Positions 16,324-22,738 of a stretch of 22,738 nucleotides of DNA are shown here, one piece after another (positions within the stretch are counted from its first letter, which is position 1; every line of letters begins with the position of its first letter). Source of the stretch: Alphaproteobacteria bacterium. Lineage in GTDB: Bacteria > Pseudomonadota > Alphaproteobacteria > UBA8366. The notes beneath the pieces were generated by a model. That model did no database searches and had not been told where the DNA came from. It saw only the letters and a program-made list of their open reading frames with translations. The DNA lies in the NCBI GenBank assembly GCA_029861675.1, contig JAOTYV010000043.1, positions 1 through 22,738 on the forward strand, written 5' to 3'. Position numbers and translations under genes: made by a program.

Positions 16324-16352
16324 TTGACGGCGGTTCGGCTTTTGCTTAGAAC
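16324..16352 (+). promoter_or_regulatory. Likely carA promoter
   Basis: TTGACG (16324-16329) and TAGAAC (16347-16352) are separated by exactly 17 bases, a good sigma-70 match. Transcription would start near 16360, about 80 bases before carA. The region to its left (about 16255-16320) is AT-rich and could also serve the divergent minus-strand operon. Confidence 0.55.
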
Positions 16353-16436
16353 CACCGCAATTTACACAACGCCATGGGCGCTCCACCGGAGTCTCGCCTT
16401 AAACTTCCAGCCTGGCCCAGGGAATTCATCGAGCCG

Positions 16437-17606
16437 ATGGCGGATAAGCCTTCACAAACGCCCCCCCCGCCCCCCGGCGCGACGGCCGCCCTGGCGCTGG
16501 CCGATGGCACCGTTTTCTGGGGCAAGGGCATCGGCGCGACCGGCGACGCGGTCGGCGAGGTGTGTTTCAACACCTCGATCACCGGGTATCAGGAAATCAT
16601 GACCGACCCGTCCTATGCCGGACAGATCATCACCTTTACCTTCCCGCATATCGGCAACACCGGCGCGAATCCCGAGGATATCGAAACCGCGACCCCGGCG
16701 GCGCTCGGCTGCATCCTGCGCGCCGATATCACCGAATCCTCGAACTGGCGCGCCGTGCAGCATTTCGAGGCCTGGCTGAAGTCCAACGGGTTGATCGGCA
16801 TTGCCGGCGTCGACACACGGCAGCTCACGCGGCGGCTGCGCGATTTGGGCGCCGCCAGCGGCTGCCTGGCGCACGCGCCGGACGGCCGTTTCGATGTCCC
16901 CGCCCTGATCGCGGCGGCGGCCGAGTGGCCCGGCCTCGAAGGCATGGATCTGGCGAAGGTCGTGAGCTGCACGCAAAGCTACGGCTGGGAGGAAACGCGC
17001 TGGAAGTTGGGGTCCGGGTACGGCGCGCTTGCGGCGCCGCGGCGCCATGTGGTGGCGGTCGATTTCGGCGCAAAGCGGAACATCCTCCGCAGCCTCGCCG
17101 ATCTCGGATGCCGCGTCACCGTCGTCCCGGCGACGGCCACCGCCGACGAAGTGCTGCAGCATGACCCCGACGGTGTGTTCCTCTCCAACGGTCCGGGCGA
17201 TCCCGCGGCGACCGGCGAATACGCGGTACCGATGATCAAGGGTATCCTGAAGTCCGGGCTGCCGGTATTCGGTATCTGCCTCGGTCACCAGATGCTGGCG
17301 CTGGCGCTCGGCGCCAAGACCGAGAAAATGCATCATGGCCACCGCGGCGCAAACCACCCGGTCAAGGACCTCACCACCGGCAAGGTCGAGATCACGAGCC
17401 AGAACCATGGCTTCGTCATCGCGGCAGACTCGCTGCCGGACAGCGTGGCGGTCACCCATGTTTCCCTGTTCGACGGCACGGTCGAAGGCATCGCCGCGGC
17501 CGGCCGGCCGGTGTTCGGCGTGCAACACCACCCCGAAGCCTCGCCCGGACCGCAAGACAGCCACTACCTGTTCGAACGGTTCGTCGCGATGATCGATGAA
17601 AATTAG
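16437..17606 (+). CDS. carA: Carbamoyl-phosphate synthase small subunit
   Basis: The 389-residue glutaminase subunit hydrolyses glutamine and passes ammonia to CarB to make carbamoyl phosphate for arginine and pyrimidine synthesis. The N-terminal CarA domain (about 15-190) contains FNTSITGYQEIMTDPSY; the class I amidotransferase domain has the Cys281 nucleophile in FGICLGHQM and the His365/Glu367 pair in HHPEA. ATG at 16437 is preferred because MADK followed by the conserved domain fits family length; the ATG at 16374 adds 21 residues that do not look conserved. A purine-rich AGGGA lies 13 bases upstream, which is a long spacing. Residues 10-14 are five consecutive prolines, which would be expected to need EF-P for smooth translation. 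carB begins 21 bases downstream. Confidence 0.97.
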   Translation: MADKPSQTPPPPPGATAALALADGTVFWGKGIGATGDAVGEVCFNTSITGYQEIMTDPSYAGQIITFTFPHIGNTGANPEDIETATPAALGCILRADITESSNWRAVQHFEAWLKSNGLIGIAGVDTRQLTRRLRDLGAASGCLAHAPDGRFDVPALIAAAAEWPGLEGMDLAKVVSCTQSYGWEETRWKLGSGYGALAAPRRHVVAVDFGAKRNILRSLADLGCRVTVVPATATADEVLQHDPDGVFLSNGPGDPAATGEYAVPMIKGILKSGLPVFGICLGHQMLALALGAKTEKMHHGHRGANHPVKDLTTGKVEITSQNHGFVIAADSLPDSVAVTHVSLFDGTVEGIAAAGRPVFGVQHHPEASPGPQDSHYLFERFVAMIDEN

Positions 17607-17627
17607 GCAAAGGTAAGCCAGCGAGTC

Positions 17628-20876
<3,249 letters not shown>

Positions 20877-20967
20877 AGAACACTTTTCCGTAACTCCGAA
20901 GCGCGACGTGGTTATGCCGGCGTGAGGCAGACCAAAGACCGCTATTGCTTCTATTCAGGTGAGAACG

Positions 20968-21441
20968 ATGGATAAGATCCCTATTACGGCAGATGGCGCA
21001 GCACGGCTCCAGGAAGAGCTCAAGACCCTGAAAACGGTCGAACGCCCCACCGTCATAAAAGCTATCGCGGCCGCGCGTGAGCACGGCGATTTGTCGGAAA
21101 ATGCCGAGTATCACGCCGCACGCGAGAATCAGAGCTTTATCGAGGGCCGCATCCTCGAATTGGAGGATCACGCCAGCCGGATTCAGATCATCGACGTCTC
21201 GGCGCTCAAGGGCAAAGTAGTCAAATTCGGGGCGACCGTCACGGTAGCCGACGAAGAGACGGATGAAGAAAAAACCTACCAGCTTGTCGGCGAATACGAA
21301 GCGGACCCGGCGGAAGGCCGCATTTCGATTACCTCACCTATCGCACGTGCGCTGATCGGTCGCACCGTCGGCGATTCGGTGGAGGTGGTCACGCCAGGCG
21401 GCCAGAAAGACTACGAACTTATCAAAGTTTCGTTCAAATAG
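20968..21441 (+). CDS. greA: Transcription elongation factor GreA
   Basis: The 157-residue protein rescues backtracked RNA polymerase by stimulating transcript cleavage. The N-terminal coiled coil ends in the acidic tip EHGDLSENAEYHAA, the signature of the family, and the C-terminal FKBP-like domain contains ISITSPIARALIGRTVGD and VEVVTPGG. ATG at 20968 is chosen because AGGTGA lies about six bases upstream; an in-frame GTG at 20959 overlaps that site. It follows carB by 91 bases in the same direction, a pairing common in alphaproteobacteria. A weak 5-bp hairpin follows the stop codon. Confidence 0.96.
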   Translation: MDKIPITADGAARLQEELKTLKTVERPTVIKAIAAAREHGDLSENAEYHAARENQSFIEGRILELEDHASRIQIIDVSALKGKVVKFGATVTVADEETDEEKTYQLVGEYEADPAEGRISITSPIARALIGRTVGDSVEVVTPGGQKDYELIKVSFK

Positions 21442-21485
21442 ACACGGCGACGAAACGCCGATCGATGCTCAGCCGAATTGTTGGG

Positions 21486-21989
21486 TCAGGATCCCGTGTC
21501 CGCCGGCGGCTCGACCGTATCGTCAATCGGCACGCCAAATTCCTGTTTCGACGCCCGGATCGCCAGCGCCGATTTGACGTGACTGACATTGGGCGCCGAT
21601 GTCAGCGCCGAGGTCAGGAACCGGTTGTAGCTGTCCCAATCGGTCGCGACGATCCGCAACAGAAAATCCGTTTCGCCCGCCAGCATGTAGCATTCACGCA
21701 CCTGCGGCCATTGCGCGACCAGCGTTTCGAACGCGACCAGGTCCGATTCCGCCTGGCTCGACAAGCCAACCTGGGCAAATACGGTCACGCCATAACCCAG
21801 GGCTTCGGCGTTAACATCCGCATGATAGCCGCGGATAAAGCCGGATTCTTCCAGGGCGCGCACGCGGCGGAGACACGGCGGCGCCGATATTCCGGCACGC
21901 TTCGCCAAATCCACATTCGTCATGCGGCCGTCGGCCTGCAGATCGCGCATGATACGCAAATCGATCTTGTCCAGTTTTACCCGGCGCAT
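21486..21989 (-). CDS. Lrp/AsnC-family transcriptional regulator
   Basis: This 167-residue protein has the N-terminal winged helix-turn-helix of the Lrp/AsnC family (LDKIDLRIMRDLQADGRMTN, with GISAPPCLRRVRALEESGFIRGY as the recognition part) and a C-terminal AsnC/RAM ligand-binding domain (ECYMLAGETDFLLRIVATDWDSYNRF). Family members assemble as octamers of dimers and respond to amino acids. The ATG at 21989 precedes the usual MRRVKLDKIDL start. The last 20 residues are acidic and probably unstructured. It points toward greA and is divergent from the ELM1-family gene; a palindrome lies about 30 bases upstream of its start. Confidence 0.92.
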   Translation of the reverse strand: MRRVKLDKIDLRIMRDLQADGRMTNVDLAKRAGISAPPCLRRVRALEESGFIRGYHADVNAEALGYGVTVFAQVGLSSQAESDLVAFETLVAQWPQVRECYMLAGETDFLLRIVATDWDSYNRFLTSALTSAPNVSHVKSALAIRASKQEFGVPIDDTVEPPADTGS

Positions 21990-22018
21990 ATGTTGGGCCG
22001 TCCCCGTGGTTTCGATGA

Positions 22019-22031
22019 GTAATAATATTAC
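22019..22031. promoter_or_regulatory. AT-rich palindrome upstream of the Lrp-type gene, possible operator
   Basis: GTAAT-AAT-ATTAC has perfect 5-bp arms in an otherwise GC-rich neighbourhood. It lies 30 bases before the Lrp-type gene, where autoregulation by such proteins is common, and could overlap a -10 box on the minus strand (TAATAT). Confidence 0.4.
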
Positions 22032-22141
22032 AAACGAGGACGAGACGAAATAAAGTTACCGAATACCCGATTGCCGCCCGCATCGCCCCGCCGATGCCCG
22101 GCACCAAGCGCCTGTCACGACGACGGATCACCGCCCGGCTT

Positions 22142-22738
22142 ATGACAAATTCCCCGGAAATCGCATCGAATACTACCTGGACCATCACCGATGGCAAGGC
22201 CGGCATGGTCAACCAGGCGCTCGGACTGGCGGAAGCGGTGGGATTGGCGGTGGTCGAAAAAACAATTCGGCCCGCCGCGCCGTGGAAATGGTTTCCTCCG
22301 GGAAACTGGCCCTCCACCGCATCCGGCGTGGGAGCCCGCAGCGACCCGCTCGTGGCGCCGCTGCCGCGCCTCGTCATCAGTTGTGGCCGCCATGCGATCC
22401 GGCCGGCGCTCTGGATCAAAAAACAGAGCCGAGGCCGCACCTTTGCCGTCCACGTTCAACACCCGCGCGTCAACCCGGTGCGGTTCGACCTGGTGGCCGT
22501 ACCCGACCATGACCGGCTCGCCGGTCCCAATGTCATCCCGATCCGGGGATCCCTGCATCGGGTCACCCGGCAACGGCTGGATGCGGCGGCGGCGCGGCTT
22601 GCGCCGGCGGTTGCGGATCTGCCCCGGCCGCTGGTCGCCGTGCTGATCGGGGGGACCAACAGCGTCTACACATTGACGGACCGTATTGTTGCCCGGCTCG
22701 CGGACGATCTGTCCCGATTCTCGACGCAATTTGGCGCC
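22142..22738 (+). CDS. ELM1-family protein, 5' part (runs off the window)
   Basis: The open frame continues without a stop to the last base, giving 199 residues. It opens with TTWTITDGKAGMVNQALGLA, the hallmark of the family annotated as mitochondrial fission ELM1 (DUF1022), and continues with LVISCGRHAIRPALWIKK, FAVHVQHPRVNPVRFDLVAVP and LVAVLIGGTNSVYTL, which resemble nucleotide-sugar-binding segments of glycosyltransferase-like folds. Plant ELM1 acts in mitochondrial fission; the bacterial role is not known. ATG at 22142 fits the family start; an in-frame ATG at 22094 is possible and neither has a strong ribosome-binding site. About half the gene is expected to lie beyond the window. Confidence 0.8.
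   Translation, partial: MTNSPEIASNTTWTITDGKAGMVNQALGLAEAVGLAVVEKTIRPAAPWKWFPPGNWPSTASGVGARSDPLVAPLPRLVISCGRHAIRPALWIKKQSRGRTFAVHVQHPRVNPVRFDLVAVPDHDRLAGPNVIPIRGSLHRVTRQRLDAAAARLAPAVADLPRPLVAVLIGGTNSVYTLTDRIVARLADDLSRFSTQFGA

Noticed and set aside
21445..21460. Hairpin CGGCG-ACGAAA-CGCCG after greA as a terminator
   Set aside because: The stem is only 5 bp and no T-run follows; too weak to call.

Overview
The window looks like an alphaproteobacterial chromosome, probably Rhodospirillales-like. It has high GC, the block yqeY-dnaG-rpoD divergent from carA-carB-greA, an ELM1-family gene, and primase and sigma-70 proteins of alphaproteobacterial type. It splits cleanly at a tRNA gene near 11.4 kb.

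Positions 1-11257 are an accessory region full of insertion-sequence debris. From left to right it holds: an IS6-type end; a short element with imperfect terminal inverted repeats; the tail of a CobW-type GTPase gene; an HpcH/HpaI aldolase; an internally deleted IS6-family element; a ThuA-domain protein; a second deleted IS6 element; a large tandem-fused class III (CaiB/BaiF) CoA-transferase on the minus strand; a second copy of the short element; a MaoC-type hydratase gene broken by one amber codon; a second tandem CaiB/BaiF fusion on the plus strand; a crotonase-family enoyl-CoA hydratase; an IS6-family copy that is stop-interrupted and truncated; and an intact IS6-family element of another subgroup. 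The metabolic genes read as a catabolic module: CoA is moved onto an organic acid, the thioester is hydrated (MaoC, crotonase), and an aldolase may cleave a product. The substrate cannot be told from sequence.

Positions 11406-22738 are core genome. A CAT-anticodon tRNA (probably lysidine tRNA-Ile2) has its 3' end facing the accessory region. Then come rpoD, dnaG and a GatB/YqeY gene on the minus strand, carA, carB and greA on the plus strand, an Lrp/AsnC regulator on the minus strand, and the 5' part of an ELM1-family gene that runs off the window.

The observation most worth following is the pair of divergent tandem CoA-transferases. Each has one half with the family's catalytic aspartate and one half without it, and the order of the halves is opposite in the two proteins. 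Also notable are the TIR-bounded IS6 deletion derivatives, the new short inverted-repeat element present twice, a transposase start codon placed exactly in a hairpin loop, a 24-bp tandem repeat inside rpoD, and a primase that has lost its zinc ligands.
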